In this document: in pieces, positions 26,212-36,864 of the stretch
Layout: every line of letters begins with the position of its first letter
Position numbering within the stretch: the stretch's first letter is position 1
Source: Legionellales bacterium
GTDB taxonomy: Bacteria > Pseudomonadota > Gammaproteobacteria > Berkiellales > Berkiellaceae
Assembly: GCA_947475765.1 (NCBI GenBank)
Contig: CANJMM010000008.1
Coordinates: forward strand, 1 to 55,402
DNA: 55,402 nucleotides
Direction: 5' to 3'
Position numbers and translations under genes: made by a program
The notes under the pieces: model-generated
Database searches by the model: none
What the model was told of the DNA's origin: nothing
Seen by the model: only the letters and a program-made list of their open reading frames with translations

Positions 26212-28917
26212 TTATTTTAATAATTGTCTAATGACATACTGGAGAATACCACCATGTTCGTAATAGTTGAGTTCTTTAGGGGTGTCAATACAAACCAAGG
26301 CTTTAAAAGTCTTAGTGGTTTGATTGGTTGTGTTTTTTGCAATAACCGTAATTTCTTGCCTTGGGCTGACCTTTCCAGCAGGAATGCTATAACTCTCTTC
26401 TCCTGTTAATCCTAGGGTCTCAGCATTTTCATTGGGCATAAATTTAAGAGGTAAAACACCCATGCCAATTAAATTCGATCGGTGGATGCGTTCAAAAGAT
26501 TGAACGATGACCGCTTTTACACCCAATAATAGCGTACCTTTAGCAGCCCAATCTCTAGAAGAGCCAGAACCATATTCTTTACCTGCTAAGATAATTAAAG
26601 GTGTCTTAGTGGCTAGATATTTTTCAGAGGCTTCAAAAACAGATTCAATTTTACCACTTGGTAAATATTTAGTCATACCTCCTTCTGTACCTGGAGCGAG
26701 TTGGTTTTTAAGACGAATGTTGGCAAAAGTTCCGCGCATCATCACTTCATGATTTCCACGTCTGGACCCATAGGAATTAAAGTCTTTTATTTTAATGCCA
26801 TGACGTTGTAGATATAGCCCTGCAGGAGAATGGGGGTCGATGCTCCCTGCAGGAGAGATGTGATCGGTTGTAACAGAGTCGCCTAGCTTTAATAATGCCC
26901 GTGCTTCATGAATGTCTTCTATTTTTACAGGGGTTTTAGTCATGCCTTCAAAGTAAGGCGGATATTTTACATAAGTAGACGTTTTTTCCCATGGGTATAA
27001 ATCGCTGTTAGTGGTGACTAAGTTTTGCCATTCTTTGTCACCGTCAAAAACAGATTTGTAACGAGCACGATACATGTCAGGATTAATAGAATCCCGTACA
27101 GCTTGTTGAACTTCTTCAGGATTTGGCCAAACGTCTTTTAAATAAACAGGTTCATTTTTTTTGTTATAACCCAGCGGCTCATGATACAAATCAATATCCA
27201 TGGTGCCAGCAAGCGCGTAGATTACCACAAGCGGTGGAGAGGCCAAATAGGCATAGCGCACATCAGGATGAATTCGTCCCTCAAAATTACGATTACCAGA
27301 CAGTACAGCAGAAACGGATAAATTACCTTGATGAATGGCTTTGCTGACTTTTTCAGGTAAAGGGCCTGAGTTCCCAATGCAGGTTGTGCAGCCATAGCCT
27401 ACTAAATTAAAACCCATGGCTTCTAAGTCAGGCATTAATCCGGCTCGATTCAAATAGTCTGTGACCACTTGAGAGCCTGGTGCCAAAGAAGTTTTGACCC
27501 AAGGTTTGACCTGCAATCCTTTTTCTTTTGCAGCACGTGCGACTAATCCTGCCGCAATCATGACCGCAGGGTTAGATGTGTTGGTACAGCTGGTAATGGC
27601 AGCAATGACCACATCACCATGTTTTAAGGTTGTGTGGTTACCATTGATTTGATAACTCGCATCTTGAACGATATGCGCACCTTCTCCAATGGCTTCGTCG
27701 TTATTTGTTAATACTTCTTGTAGATTTAGCTGGAATGCGGCTTTTGAATTTTTGAGTAAAATTTTGTCTTGTGGGCGTTTAGGACCTGCAATACAAGGTT
27801 CCACTGTAGAAAGATCTAAAGTGATCACTTCGCTAAATTCAGGTTTAGGGCTATTTTCATCCCAGAATAAGCCTTGTTTTTTACAATAGGTTTCAATGAG
27901 GTCAACTTGTTGTTTGCTTCGTCCGGTTAGCCTTAAAAATTCTAAAGTTTCTTTATCAATAGGAAAAATTCCTACAGTTGCACCATATTCAGGCGCCATA
28001 TTAGCCAAGGTGGCGCGATCTGCAAGGGGTAAGTGTTTTAAACCTAGACCAAAAAATTCAACAAATTTACCAACGACGCCGTGTTTTCTTAATATTTGGG
28101 TAACGGTTAAGACTAAATCAGTGGCGGTTGCGCCTTTATTGAGTTCGCCGCTGAGTTCAACGCCGATAATTTCCGGGATCAACATCGTTACAGGTTGTCC
28201 TAACATGGCTGCTTCCGCTTCAATACCACCTACCCCCCATCCTAAGACACCTAGGCCATTTATCATCGTTGTATGGGAGTCTGTTCCAACGAGAGAATCT
28301 GGGTAGACCCATTGTTGATCTTCAAAAACCACACGAGCCAAATATTCTAAATTGACTTGATGGACAATACCTGTACCTGGGGGAACGACTCTAAAATTAT
28401 TAAAAGCTTGCTGTCCCCAACGTAAAAATTGGTATCGTTCTTTGTTTCGCTGGATTTCAAGTGAGGTATTTTGAGGTAGGGCATTTTCTGTGGCAAAAAA
28501 ATCGACCATGACAGAATGATCGATGACCAATTCAGCAGGGGAAAGGGGGTTGATTTTTTTAGGATCCCCCCCGATGAGCTTCATTGCATCACGCATGGCA
28601 GCTAAATCAACAACAGCAGGTACCCCAGTAAAATCTTGTAAAATAACGCGACTAGGCGTGAAAGCAATCTCATGATCAGATGCGATTTTAGGATCCCAGA
28701 AAAGTATGGCCTCTATATCTTTTTTTAAGACGGCTTCATTGTCTTCCGTGCGCAGTAAATTTTCTAATAAAATTTTCATTGAAAAGGGGAGTCGGTTAAC
28801 CTTATATTTGCTATCAAGGGCCTGAAGATTAAAATAATGATAAGTTTGATTATTTAGCTCAAAGCTGGCTTTGGTTTTAAAGCTATCTTTTGTTTTGTGC
28901 AGTATATTATTCGGCAT
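26212..28917 (-). CDS. acnA: Aconitate hydratase A
   Basis: AcnA isomerises citrate to isocitrate in the TCA cycle with a 4Fe-4S cluster. At 901 aa it matches the AcnA/IRP1-like family, not AcnB. Cluster ligands are C444 in AITSCTNTSNP and C510/C513 in GYGCTTCIGNSGPL. LVGTDSHTTMINGLGVLGWGVGGIEAEA and KEYGSGSSRDWAAKG are also diagnostic. GGAG precedes the ATG at 28917. As an IRP1-like aconitase it might bind RNA when the cluster is lost, but nothing in this sequence shows it. It is divergent from marR. Confidence 0.97.
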   Translation of the reverse strand: MPNNILHKTKDSFKTKASFELNNQTYHYFNLQALDSKYKVNRLPFSMKILLENLLRTEDNEAVLKKDIEAILFWDPKIASDHEIAFTPSRVILQDFTGVPAVVDLAAMRDAMKLIGGDPKKINPLSPAELVIDHSVMVDFFATENALPQNTSLEIQRNKERYQFLRWGQQAFNNFRVVPPGTGIVHQVNLEYLARVVFEDQQWVYPDSLVGTDSHTTMINGLGVLGWGVGGIEAEAAMLGQPVTMLIPEIIGVELSGELNKGATATDLVLTVTQILRKHGVVGKFVEFFGLGLKHLPLADRATLANMAPEYGATVGIFPIDKETLEFLRLTGRSKQQVDLIETYCKKQGLFWDENSPKPEFSEVITLDLSTVEPCIAGPKRPQDKILLKNSKAAFQLNLQEVLTNNDEAIGEGAHIVQDASYQINGNHTTLKHGDVVIAAITSCTNTSNPAVMIAAGLVARAAKEKGLQVKPWVKTSLAPGSQVVTDYLNRAGLMPDLEAMGFNLVGYGCTTCIGNSGPLPEKVSKAIHQGNLSVSAVLSGNRNFEGRIHPDVRYAYLASPPLVVIYALAGTMDIDLYHEPLGYNKKNEPVYLKDVWPNPEEVQQAVRDSINPDMYRARYKSVFDGDKEWQNLVTTNSDLYPWEKTSTYVKYPPYFEGMTKTPVKIEDIHEARALLKLGDSVTTDHISPAGSIDPHSPAGLYLQRHGIKIKDFNSYGSRRGNHEVMMRGTFANIRLKNQLAPGTEGGMTKYLPSGKIESVFEASEKYLATKTPLIILAGKEYGSGSSRDWAAKGTLLLGVKAVIVQSFERIHRSNLIGMGVLPLKFMPNENAETLGLTGEESYSIPAGKVSPRQEITVIAKNTTNQTTKTFKALVCIDTPKELNYYEHGGILQYVIRQLLK

Positions 28918-29155
28918 GTTGTTTTAGCTCCAAAGTGTATAAATAATCAGCTAGCAAGTTACGGCAAAAACACCCTGCTACAAATAGCTTAAGTGTATTA
29001 TTTTTTAGCACATAATGCGAGAAAATCTAGGAGGCTGTCTAGATAGATAGGCGCTGTGTTTTTATCTTAAATAAAAATATTTGTGAAAACTAACTAAAAT
29101 ACTTGGCGTAAAGTTGGTAAGCGATCCTACACTAATTAAAAAGGGGGGTAACTTT

Positions 29156-29608
29156 ATGGATTTTGGTAAGCATAAAGACTTTAAAATGATAAATAGCCGT
29201 TGTAGCTGTTTTAATTTACGTAAAGTCACACGTGTGGTAACACAATATTTTGATAGAGCATTAGAGCCTGCGGGGATTCGTGCCACCCAATATACGTTAT
29301 TAATTTCTATGGCTGCTTATAATGCGTATACCTTAACTGAGATGGCGCATAATTTGCTTATGGATAGAACGACATTAACACGTAACCTAAGGCCCTTGGA
29401 AAAGATGGGTTTAATTGATATATGTGAGGCAAAAGATAAGCGCTCAAAAGCATACTTGCTCACAAATAAAGGTCGAGATGTGATTGTTCAGGCAGTTCCT
29501 TTATGGGAAAAAGCACAAGTCAATGTAGAGCTGGGTTTAGGTCTTGAACGATATAATCGATTATTAACAGAATTAGATGCCACAGCAAATGTAATCGTGA
29601 ATTTTTAA
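29156..29608 (+). CDS. MarR-family transcriptional regulator
   Basis: A 150-aa winged-helix protein. The start is ATG 29156 behind a strong AAGGGGGG ribosome-binding site; an upstream in-frame start at 29114 lacks one. The body has [37 protein letters not shown] (recognition helix) and [26 protein letters not shown] (wing), the usual MarR layout. An N-terminal [11 protein letters not shown] pair of cysteines could serve redox or metal sensing, as in OhrR/UosR-like members, but this is an inference. The rpoS gene starts 17 bases downstream, so the regulator is probably co-transcribed with the stationary-phase sigma factor. Confidence 0.92.
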   Translation: MDFGKHKDFKMINSRCSCFNLRKVTRVVTQYFDRALEPAGIRATQYTLLISMAAYNAYTLTEMAHNLLMDRTTLTRNLRPLEKMGLIDICEAKDKRSKAYLLTNKGRDVIVQAVPLWEKAQVNVELGLGLERYNRLLTELDATANVIVNF

Positions 29609-29625
29609 TTAGAGAAGGATGTTCG

Positions 29626-30588
29626 ATGAATGAGTATGCTGATTTAGCGAATGACATATTAGACATTCCTGTAGAACTAGAAGTAGCAGAGATAGAAAGC
29701 ATAGATAGCAAGCCAGTAGCTGAAGTAGAAGTAGAGATAGAAGAAGAAAGTAGCATTGATGTCACACAAATATATTTGGCTCAAATTGGTCGGACGCCGC
29801 TTTTGTCCCCAGAGGAAGAAGTGGAATATGGTCGCTTAGTCAAGAATGGATGTGTTAAATCTAAAAATAGAATGATAGAGTCAAATTTAAGATTAGTGGT
29901 TAAAATCGCTAGGCGTTATCTTAATAGAGGTCTCGCATTAGGAGATTTAATTGAAGAAGGTAATTTAGGGTTAATTCGTGCAGTAGAGAAATTTGATCCA
30001 GAAAGAGGGTTTCGTTTCTCAACTTATGGAACTTGGTGGATTAGACAAACCATTGAGCGAGCCATTATGAATCAAACGCGTTCTATCCGCCTGCCAATTC
30101 ATGTGGTAAAAGAACTCAATGTTTATTTGCGAACTGCTCGAAATTTACAGCAAGTTTATCATCATGAAGTTGGTGCCAAAGAAATAAGTAAAGAGCTTAA
30201 TAAAACGCCACAAGAAGTAGAGGCTATTTTAGTTTTAAATGAAAAAACCACTTCGTTAGATTTGGTTGTTAATCCTGAAACAGAAAGAACGATAGTCGAT
30301 AATATTTCGGATGATCCTCGTGAGGACCCAGGCGAAATAATTGCTTTCTTAAATATAAACAAAGAAATAGACTCGTGGTTATGTGGCTTGACTAAAAAAC
30401 AATGCGAAGTGATTTGTCGGCGTTTTGGTCTAAGAGGTTATGATCATGGTACATTAGAAGAAGTCGGTGTTCAAGTAGGATTAACAAGAGAAAGAGTTCG
30501 TCAAATTCAAGTTGAAGCATTGTCTCACCTAAAATATGTCGCAAAACATAAAGGCCTGGCCAAAGATTTGCTCAAAATTTATAAATAA
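29626..30588 (+). CDS. rpoS: RNA polymerase sigma factor RpoS
   Basis: This is a sigma-70-family factor of the RpoS type, which directs stationary-phase and stress transcription. The 320-aa product has an acidic N-terminus, then region 1.2 ([28 protein letters not shown]), region 2 ([43 protein letters not shown]), region 3 ([19 protein letters not shown]) and the region 4 helix-turn-helix ([25 protein letters not shown]). The length and region spacing fit RpoS rather than RpoD, which has a long N-terminal extension. GAAGGA lies nine bases before ATG. In most gammaproteobacteria nlpD precedes rpoS; here a MarR gene does. Confidence 0.92.
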   Translation: MNEYADLANDILDIPVELEVAEIESIDSKPVAEVEVEIEEESSIDVTQIYLAQIGRTPLLSPEEEVEYGRLVKNGCVKSKNRMIESNLRLVVKIARRYLNRGLALGDLIEEGNLGLIRAVEKFDPERGFRFSTYGTWWIRQTIERAIMNQTRSIRLPIHVVKELNVYLRTARNLQQVYHHEVGAKEISKELNKTPQEVEAILVLNEKTTSLDLVVNPETERTIVDNISDDPREDPGEIIAFLNINKEIDSWLCGLTKKQCEVICRRFGLRGYDHGTLEEVGVQVGLTRERVRQIQVEALSHLKYVAKHKGLAKDLLKIYK

Positions 30589-30624
30589 ATTAAATTTAGT
30601 TTGGCTCAAGTTATTAGGATGATA

Positions 30625-30717
30625 ATGATGAATGATTTTATTTATATTAGCCTTGCTTTAAGTCTGTATGTCTTGACCATGAGTTTTATTTGCTTTGTCG
30701 AGAAACTTAAATCATGA
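30625..30717 (+). CDS. Small membrane protein at the head of the kdp operon
   Basis: This 30-codon ORF reads MMNDFIYISLALSLYVLTMS then FICFVEKLKS, one hydrophobic helix with a short basic tail. Its TGA overlaps the kdpF ATG (ATGA), so it is translationally coupled to kdpF. AGGAT lies upstream of the ATG pair at 30625/30628. Similar short MNDxxYIAL-type ORFs often precede kdpF in other bacteria. The function is not known; a small subunit or assembly role in the Kdp complex is a guess. Confidence 0.75.
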   Translation: MMNDFIYISLALSLYVLTMSFICFVEKLKS

Positions 30718-30803
30718 CGCTGTATGGCTTTTTAGGGTTAATTGGCTTTATTTTAGCGCTGTATTTATTAACGGCTTTTTTAAAACCTGAGTTGTTTCCA
30801 TGA
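30714..30803 (+). CDS. kdpF: Potassium-transporting ATPase subunit KdpF
   Basis: KdpF is a 29-aa single-helix subunit that stabilises the KdpFABC complex. The product reads MTLYGFLGLIGFILALYLLT followed by AFLKPELFP. The pattern of a GLxxFxLxxYLxxAxxKPExF helix is diagnostic for KdpF. It overlaps the small upstream ORF by four bases and kdpA by four bases (ATGA at both ends), which implies tight translational coupling. Confidence 0.93.
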   Translation: MTLYGFLGLIGFILALYLLTAFLKPELFP

Positions 30804-32467
30804 AAGATTGGCATAGTTGGCTTGAAATATTTGTGCTATTGAGTGTGTTAATAAGTTTGGCTATACCGCTTGGTACCTATATCGCCAAAGTGTATCAAGG
30901 CCAGGTTCTTTGGATAGACAAAATTGTTCACCCTATAGAATTCACTTTTTATAAAATATCCGGCATTAATTTTTTAGAGCAAATGACTTGGAAAAGTTAT
31001 GCACAATCGGTGGTTTCTTTGGGTTTTGTGAGCTTTTTATTATTATATGCTTTATTGCGATTACAATATTACCTGCCTTTAAATCCGCAACATTATTTAG
31101 GGGTTCAGCCCGATTTAGCTTTTAATATGGCCATTAGCTTTTTAACCAACACGAATTGGCAAAGTTATGAAGGTGAAAAAGTACTGAGTTATTTTAGTCA
31201 AATGATGGGGTTATCAGTACAAAATTTTATTTCTGCTGGAACTGGAATGGCGGTTGCAGTGGCCTTAGTCAGGGGTTTTTCACAATCGGGTGGGTTGTCA
31301 CTGGGTAACTTTTGGGTGGACCTGACAAGAGGCGTATTTTATATTCTATTGCCTTTATCCATCATTATGTCGATATTGCTGATCTCTCAGGGAGTGATAC
31401 AAAATTTTAATGACTATCTTACCCTGCCGTCTATAGAGTTGAGTGCTTCGCCCCAAGTCATTCCAGGGGGGCCGGTAGCATCACAAGTGAGTATTAAGCA
31501 ATTGGGCTCTAATGGGGGAGGTTTTTTTAGTGCAAACTCGGCACATCCATTTGAAAACCCAACGCCTTTTTCAAATTTTTTGGAGTTATTGGCTATTTTA
31601 CTGATCCCAGTTAGTTTTATTGTGGCCTATGGTCGGATGGTTGGTCAACCAAGACAAAGTAGGGCTTTATTAGGATTATTGTTCTGTATCTTTATGATAG
31701 GTTTTTTATTTTGCGCATACCAAGAGGTTAATTATGAGGGTAAAGAATATCGTCATGGTATCTTAAATTCTGTCTTATGGACAGTGGCCTCGACTGCTAC
31801 ATCTAATGGCTCAAGCAATGCACTGATAGAATCTTTTACACCGTTAACAGAGATGAGCGCCTTGTTATTTATGTTAACGGGAGAAGTCGTGTTTGGTGGA
31901 GTAGGGCAAGGATTATACAGTTTAATTTTATATATATTGATCACAGTATTTGTTGCAGGCCTAATGTCAGGCAGAATGCCTGAATATTTAGGAAAAAAAA
32001 TAGAAGTGTTTGAAATTAAAATGAGTCTGTTGGCTATTTTGATTCCTGCCTTAAGTATTTTGTTTTTTGTCTCAGTAGCGGTTCAACTTTCTATGGCACA
32101 TCAGAGTAGCTTGACAGAATGGCTGTATCATTTTGCTTCAACAACAAGCAATAACGGCAGTGCTTTAAGTGCTTTAAGCGCCTTAAATGCGAATACTTCC
32201 TGTTTAAATACTCTTTTTGGTCTGACGATGTTGTTAGGTCGATATGGCGTGATAATTCCGGTTCTAGCCATATCCGGCAGTTTGATACTTAAGCGCAAGA
32301 AAAAGGAAGAAAGTAAAGTTGTCCAAAATAGATCCGTTATTGAAACAGACTCAATAGTTTTTATGATTTTAGTGTTCGGTGTGATTGGAATTATTTCGTT
32401 GCTGAGCTTTTTTCCTGCCATTTTAATGGGGCCTATTGCAGACTATTTGTCTGGAGTTAAAAATTGA
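30800..32467 (+). CDS. kdpA: Potassium-transporting ATPase subunit KdpA
   Basis: KdpA is the channel-like K+-binding subunit in the inner membrane. The 555-aa product has about ten hydrophobic segments and the repeated selectivity-loop sequences [62 protein letters not shown] and [31 protein letters not shown] is family-typical. The length is normal. The start overlaps kdpF and the end overlaps kdpB. Confidence 0.97.
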   Translation: MKDWHSWLEIFVLLSVLISLAIPLGTYIAKVYQGQVLWIDKIVHPIEFTFYKISGINFLEQMTWKSYAQSVVSLGFVSFLLLYALLRLQYYLPLNPQHYLGVQPDLAFNMAISFLTNTNWQSYEGEKVLSYFSQMMGLSVQNFISAGTGMAVAVALVRGFSQSGGLSLGNFWVDLTRGVFYILLPLSIIMSILLISQGVIQNFNDYLTLPSIELSASPQVIPGGPVASQVSIKQLGSNGGGFFSANSAHPFENPTPFSNFLELLAILLIPVSFIVAYGRMVGQPRQSRALLGLLFCIFMIGFLFCAYQEVNYEGKEYRHGILNSVLWTVASTATSNGSSNALIESFTPLTEMSALLFMLTGEVVFGGVGQGLYSLILYILITVFVAGLMSGRMPEYLGKKIEVFEIKMSLLAILIPALSILFFVSVAVQLSMAHQSSLTEWLYHFASTTSNNGSALSALSALNANTSCLNTLFGLTMLLGRYGVIIPVLAISGSLILKRKKKEESKVVQNRSVIETDSIVFMILVFGVIGIISLLSFFPAILMGPIADYLSGVKN

Positions 32468-34440
32468 TTAAAATTTTTTACAAACTATCGCCTTTTTATC
32501 AAATTCGAAATCCCGTTATGTTCATTACTTATTGCGGGGCAGTTTTTTTAACAGGGTATTATTTTTATTCGGCTTCTTTTTTTACACTTAAAGTAGCTTT
32601 TTGGTTATGGGTGACGGTTTTATTTTCAGCGCTAGCAGAAACAATTGCAGAAGCCAAAGGAAAGGCTCAGGCAAAAGCATTGAGAAAAACAAAGGAAGAC
32701 ATCCAGGCAAAAAAAATACTGAACATTATCGATCATGCTCAGTATGAGTTAATTTCTCCCGAATTGTTAAAAATAGGAGATTTTGTTTTAGTTGAGGCAG
32801 GAGACATTATTCCGGGAGATGGCCAAGTAGTGAAAGGCATTGCAGCCGTTAATGAAAGTGCTATCACAGGAGAAAGTGCACCTGTTATTAGAGAGGCAGG
32901 TGGTGATCAAGATGCCTTAACAGGGGGGACACAGGTAATATCAGATTGGTTGGTTTTTAAAGTAACCGCAAATCCTGGTGAAACATTTTTAGATAAAATG
33001 ATTGGTTTGGTTGAAAGTGCCAAACGAAAAAAAACTCCAAATGAAATTGCATTAAGTGTTTTGTTGTCAGGTATTAGTTTGTTATTTTTAATTTTAGTGA
33101 TGTCGCTCTTTCCTTTGGCTGACTTTTATTCTCAATCATACGGGATGCTGAATATTACGTCATTAGTTGCTTTAGTTGTTTGTCTTATTCCGACCACAAT
33201 TGGTGGTTTGGTCTCGGCGATTGGTATCGCAGGAATGGATAGGCTTATTCAAGAAAATGTGATTGCTTTTTCAGGTAGAGCCATAGAAGCTGCTGGCGAT
33301 GTTGATATTTTATTGGTGGATAAAACAGGGACTATTACCTTAGGAAATAGAGAAGCGGTAGAGTTTTTTAATTTTTCAACAATAGAGATTCATAAAATGG
33401 CCATGGCAGCTTACTTGGCTTCTATTTCTGACTCTACTGCAGAGGGTAAAAGTATTGTTAAATTAGCACAAGAAAAATATGGCATTAAGTCAACAGCTTT
33501 AAATAATGAAGAATATACTTTTGTGCCGTTTAGTGCAGAAACAAGAATGAGCGGAATTAAAAGTGATAAGGTAAGTATTTTTAAAGGCGCCTCAGATACG
33601 ACAATTAAGCATATTCAATCACTTAAGGGAACAGTTCCCTTAGAAGTAATGGAAAAGGTAAATCAAATTGCTAAAACGGGCAGTACGCCTTTACTGGTGA
33701 CAGAGCAAAATATTATTTTAGGGGTAATACAACTAAAAGATATTATCAAGCCAGCGATGAAAGCACGATTTTCTCAACTTAGAAAGATGGGCATTAAAAG
33801 CGTGATGATAACAGGAGATAATCCACTTACGGCAGGGGCAATTGCGAGTGAAGCAGGGGTAGATGATTTTATTGCAGAAGCCCTTCCAGAAAGCAAATTA
33901 ACGATTATTAGACAATATCAAGCAGAGGGCTTGGTGGTGGCTATGGTTGGAGATGGTACAAATGATGCACCCGCTTTAGCGCAAACTGATGTGGCTTTAG
34001 CAATGAATACGGGCACGCAGGCTTGTAAAGAAGCCGCGAATATGATTGATTTAGATTCTAATCCTACTAAAATAATTGAAGTGGTAAAAATAGGTAAGCA
34101 ATTATTAATGACACGAGGGGCTTTGACCACATTTAGTTTGTCAAACGATGTGGCCAAGTACTTTGCTGTTTTGCCAGCAATATTTTCAGATATCATTCCT
34201 GGGGTAGATAAATTAAATATTTTAAATTTGGCTTCATCTGAAAGCGCAGTATTATCAGCCGTTATATTTAATGCATTGATAATGGTTGCGCTTATTCCTC
34301 TGGCTTTAAAAGGGGTTAAGTTTGAAGCCAAAAGCCCAGAAGGATTGCTGTTTAAAAATTTATTTGTTTTTGGGTTGGGGGGGTTGGCGGCCCCATTCCT
34401 TGGGATTAAACTAATTGATTGGACAATGCAATGGATTTAA
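32464..34440 (+). CDS. kdpB: Potassium-transporting ATPase ATP-binding subunit KdpB
   Basis: KdpB is the P-type ATPase subunit that energises K+ uptake. The 658-aa product has the actuator TGES motif in [14 protein letters not shown], the phosphorylated D286 in [12 protein letters not shown] and the hinge motif [24 protein letters not shown]. Membrane helices flank these domains. It starts with a TTG at 32464 that overlaps the kdpA stop (TTGA); the next in-frame ATG would remove the [11 protein letters not shown] segment. The N-terminus is a little shorter than in E. coli (682 aa). Confidence 0.97.
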   Translation: MIKIFYKLSPFYQIRNPVMFITYCGAVFLTGYYFYSASFFTLKVAFWLWVTVLFSALAETIAEAKGKAQAKALRKTKEDIQAKKILNIIDHAQYELISPELLKIGDFVLVEAGDIIPGDGQVVKGIAAVNESAITGESAPVIREAGGDQDALTGGTQVISDWLVFKVTANPGETFLDKMIGLVESAKRKKTPNEIALSVLLSGISLLFLILVMSLFPLADFYSQSYGMLNITSLVALVVCLIPTTIGGLVSAIGIAGMDRLIQENVIAFSGRAIEAAGDVDILLVDKTGTITLGNREAVEFFNFSTIEIHKMAMAAYLASISDSTAEGKSIVKLAQEKYGIKSTALNNEEYTFVPFSAETRMSGIKSDKVSIFKGASDTTIKHIQSLKGTVPLEVMEKVNQIAKTGSTPLLVTEQNIILGVIQLKDIIKPAMKARFSQLRKMGIKSVMITGDNPLTAGAIASEAGVDDFIAEALPESKLTIIRQYQAEGLVVAMVGDGTNDAPALAQTDVALAMNTGTQACKEAANMIDLDSNPTKIIEVVKIGKQLLMTRGALTTFSLSNDVAKYFAVLPAIFSDIIPGVDKLNILNLASSESAVLSAVIFNALIMVALIPLALKGVKFEAKSPEGLLFKNLFVFGLGGLAAPFLGIKLIDWTMQWI

Positions 34441-34910
34441 ACTTAAAGAAAATTGGCCAGTCTTTTTCTGTTTTGATTGTCATGAGTGTGGTGTTAGGGG
34501 GAATTTACCCACTGGGTATTTATATTGCAAGTCAAACTTTTAAACGGCCAGTTTTACTGGGGCAGGATTTTACCGATCCTAAGTTTTTTTGGGGTAGGCT
34601 CATCAGCGTAGAAGAGAAAAAAAATAGAATTGAACGATATAATACATTTCAAAGTAAACATAATTTGCCTAATATTTTTTCAGAATCAGAGTTTCCGTTA
34701 GATTTTATTTCTAACTCTGCCAGTGGGCTAGATCCACATATTAGCTTACAGTCAGCCAAAATCCAAATAGATAGAGTCTCAAGGGAAACGGGAAGATATC
34801 GAGCCTTATTAGAGGATTATATTGCATTATCCACAGAGGAAAGAGGGTTTGGTTTTTTGGGGCAAGTTAGAGTTAATGTCGTAAAGTTAAATTTGTTAAT
34901 TCATGGATGA
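34431..34910 (+). CDS. kdpC: Potassium-transporting ATPase subunit KdpC
   Basis: KdpC is a single-span periplasm-facing subunit that assists K+ transport. The 159-aa product has an N-terminal membrane helix, then family segments [30 protein letters not shown] and [14 protein letters not shown] 34431 overlaps the kdpB stop by ten bases; a TTG at 34419 would add four residues. It overlaps kdpD by eight bases. Confidence 0.95.
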   Translation: MDLNLKKIGQSFSVLIVMSVVLGGIYPLGIYIASQTFKRPVLLGQDFTDPKFFWGRLISVEEKKNRIERYNTFQSKHNLPNIFSESEFPLDFISNSASGLDPHISLQSAKIQIDRVSRETGRYRALLEDYIALSTEERGFGFLGQVRVNVVKLNLLIHG

Positions 34911-36864
34911 TAACAGACCTTCGCCCGAAGAAATTTTAGGTAAAATTAAAGCAAGTGCCCCCCGATCAAAAGGTAACCTAAAGATTTTCTTTGGTGCTTG
35001 TGCGGGGGTAGGAAAAACTTTTTCTATGTTATCTTCTGCGCAAGAAAAATTAAAAGATGACATGGATGTGGTAATTGGTGTTGTTGAAACACATGGCCGA
35101 ATTGAAACCATTAAGCAGCTAGAAGGCATACCAACGTTACCTTTAAAAAAAGTGCTTAGGCAAAGTATAATATTTTCTGAATTTGACTTAGATGCAGCTT
35201 TAAAGCGCGAGCCTGATATTATCTTGATAGATGAGTTAGCACATAGCAATCTTTTTGGATCCCGTCATCCTAAAAGATGGCAAGATGTGCTAGAACTTTT
35301 AGATCATGGCATAAACGTATACACCACACTAAATGTACAACATATTGATAGTTTAAATGACATTGTTGAACAAATCACAGGCATAAAAGTACGAGAAACC
35401 ATTCCAGATAGTGTTTTTGACGAGGCAGATGAAATTGTATTGGTGGATATTCCCTCTGAAGTTATTTTAGAACGGTTGAGAGAAGGTAAGGTTTATTTAG
35501 GGGAGCTAACTCAAAAACAGGCAGAGAAAAACTTTTTTAAAATTGAAAACTTAGTTGCGCTTAGAGAAATAGCATTACGTCGAGTGGCAGAGCGTGTGGA
35601 AGCTGAAAAAGATTTATATTCACAGTTTCAAAAAAAAGGAAGAAAATCACGGGTTAATCATATCTTGGTTTGTATCGGGCCAGGTGAAAATGCTGAAAAA
35701 ATTATTCGAGTGGCAAAACAATATGCGGCAAGAAATAAGTCCGTTTGGACTGTTCTTTATGTAGAAAGTAAAGAGCATTATTTTCTATCTAAAGAAGAAG
35801 TCAGTCGGGTTGAAAAAAACCTGCGCCAAGCAGAGTTGTTAGGGGCAACTACAATGGTTGTGCCAAGTTTAGATATTGCAGAAGCCATTGTTGACTTTTC
35901 AAAAGAAAAAGGTATTGGTACTATTTTGATTGGAAAGTCTAGTCGGTATTTGTCTTATGCTTTTTTTTCGCATGGCATTGTAAAAAAAGTATTAGAAAGT
36001 ATTAACGTAGGTGATGTATATGTGATTAATTTACAACATCAGGATAAAGTCACAAAAGTAAATAAAATAACAAAACTGCCAATATTTCAAAGCTACCTTA
36101 AGGCACTGTTTATTTTGTTTTCAGTTACTATCATAGCCTATACCTTAAGGCCAATTTTAGCCTTAGATAATATTATTATTTTTTATCTTATGGGGGTTAT
36201 TTTCATTTCACTTTCTACTGAAACGATTGTGGCGATGTTATCGGCCATGTTGGCTTTAATTACCTACCAGTATGTTTTTCGTGATTTTTTTACTTATGGT
36301 GTTCATATATTTGTAACGCTTATTGTATTTATTCTAGTTAGTCTATTGGTGGGTGTTCAAACAAATAAATTACGAATTCAAAATGATTTAATCAAAAAAA
36401 GAGCGAAGTACAATGCAGAACTTTATGCCTTTACGCAGAAGCTTATAACGGTAAAAGGAAAGGCTAAAATCGTTAAAGTAACAACCGAACACATTGGTCA
36501 TTTATTTGGGGTGGCTGTATTAATTTGGGAAGGCGATGAGGCAGGTCAGCTTCAGTTACTGTCACATAAGGATAAAACACTCGATCCTAAAGAAGAAAGT
36601 GCGGCCATTTGGTGCTTTGAAAACAATCATGAAGCAGGTAAAAATTCAAACACAATCCCTAGTGCTAGGGGTTATTATTTACCCCTGAGTATTGGTGAAA
36701 GAGCCATGGGGACTTTAGGGATTATTTCAAAAGATCCCAGTCGAGATCTTAATCAAGAAGAAAAAAATGTATTGCTTTCTTTGGTCACTCAAGCAACCTT
36801 GGCTTTTGAGCGTGTTAAAAATTCTGAAAAATCAGATATATTTAGATCAGAATATGATAGTTAG
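34903..36864 (+). CDS. kdpD: KdpD-like sensor lacking the histidine kinase domains
   Basis: At 653 aa this is about 240 residues short of a full KdpD (about 890 aa). It has the KdpD N-terminal domain with Walker A FGACAGVGKTFSM (G31-T39), a Usp-like domain (ILVCIGPGENAEKIIRVAKQ to LIGKSSR), the DUF4118 membrane region (about 395-490) and a GAF-like domain (about 510-640). It stops after LATQATLAFERVKN-like sequence, where the HisKA domain with SHDLRTPL would begin. No histidine kinase or HATPase sequence follows, and no kdpE is nearby. tamB starts coding on the other strand at 36861. It may still sense K+ or second messengers through its N-terminal domains, but cannot autophosphorylate alone. 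Confidence 0.92.
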   Translation: MDDNRPSPEEILGKIKASAPRSKGNLKIFFGACAGVGKTFSMLSSAQEKLKDDMDVVIGVVETHGRIETIKQLEGIPTLPLKKVLRQSIIFSEFDLDAALKREPDIILIDELAHSNLFGSRHPKRWQDVLELLDHGINVYTTLNVQHIDSLNDIVEQITGIKVRETIPDSVFDEADEIVLVDIPSEVILERLREGKVYLGELTQKQAEKNFFKIENLVALREIALRRVAERVEAEKDLYSQFQKKGRKSRVNHILVCIGPGENAEKIIRVAKQYAARNKSVWTVLYVESKEHYFLSKEEVSRVEKNLRQAELLGATTMVVPSLDIAEAIVDFSKEKGIGTILIGKSSRYLSYAFFSHGIVKKVLESINVGDVYVINLQHQDKVTKVNKITKLPIFQSYLKALFILFSVTIIAYTLRPILALDNIIIFYLMGVIFISLSTETIVAMLSAMLALITYQYVFRDFFTYGVHIFVTLIVFILVSLLVGVQTNKLRIQNDLIKKRAKYNAELYAFTQKLITVKGKAKIVKVTTEHIGHLFGVAVLIWEGDEAGQLQLLSHKDKTLDPKEESAAIWCFENNHEAGKNSNTIPSARGYYLPLSIGERAMGTLGIISKDPSRDLNQEEKNVLLSLVTQATLAFERVKNSEKSDIFRSEYDS

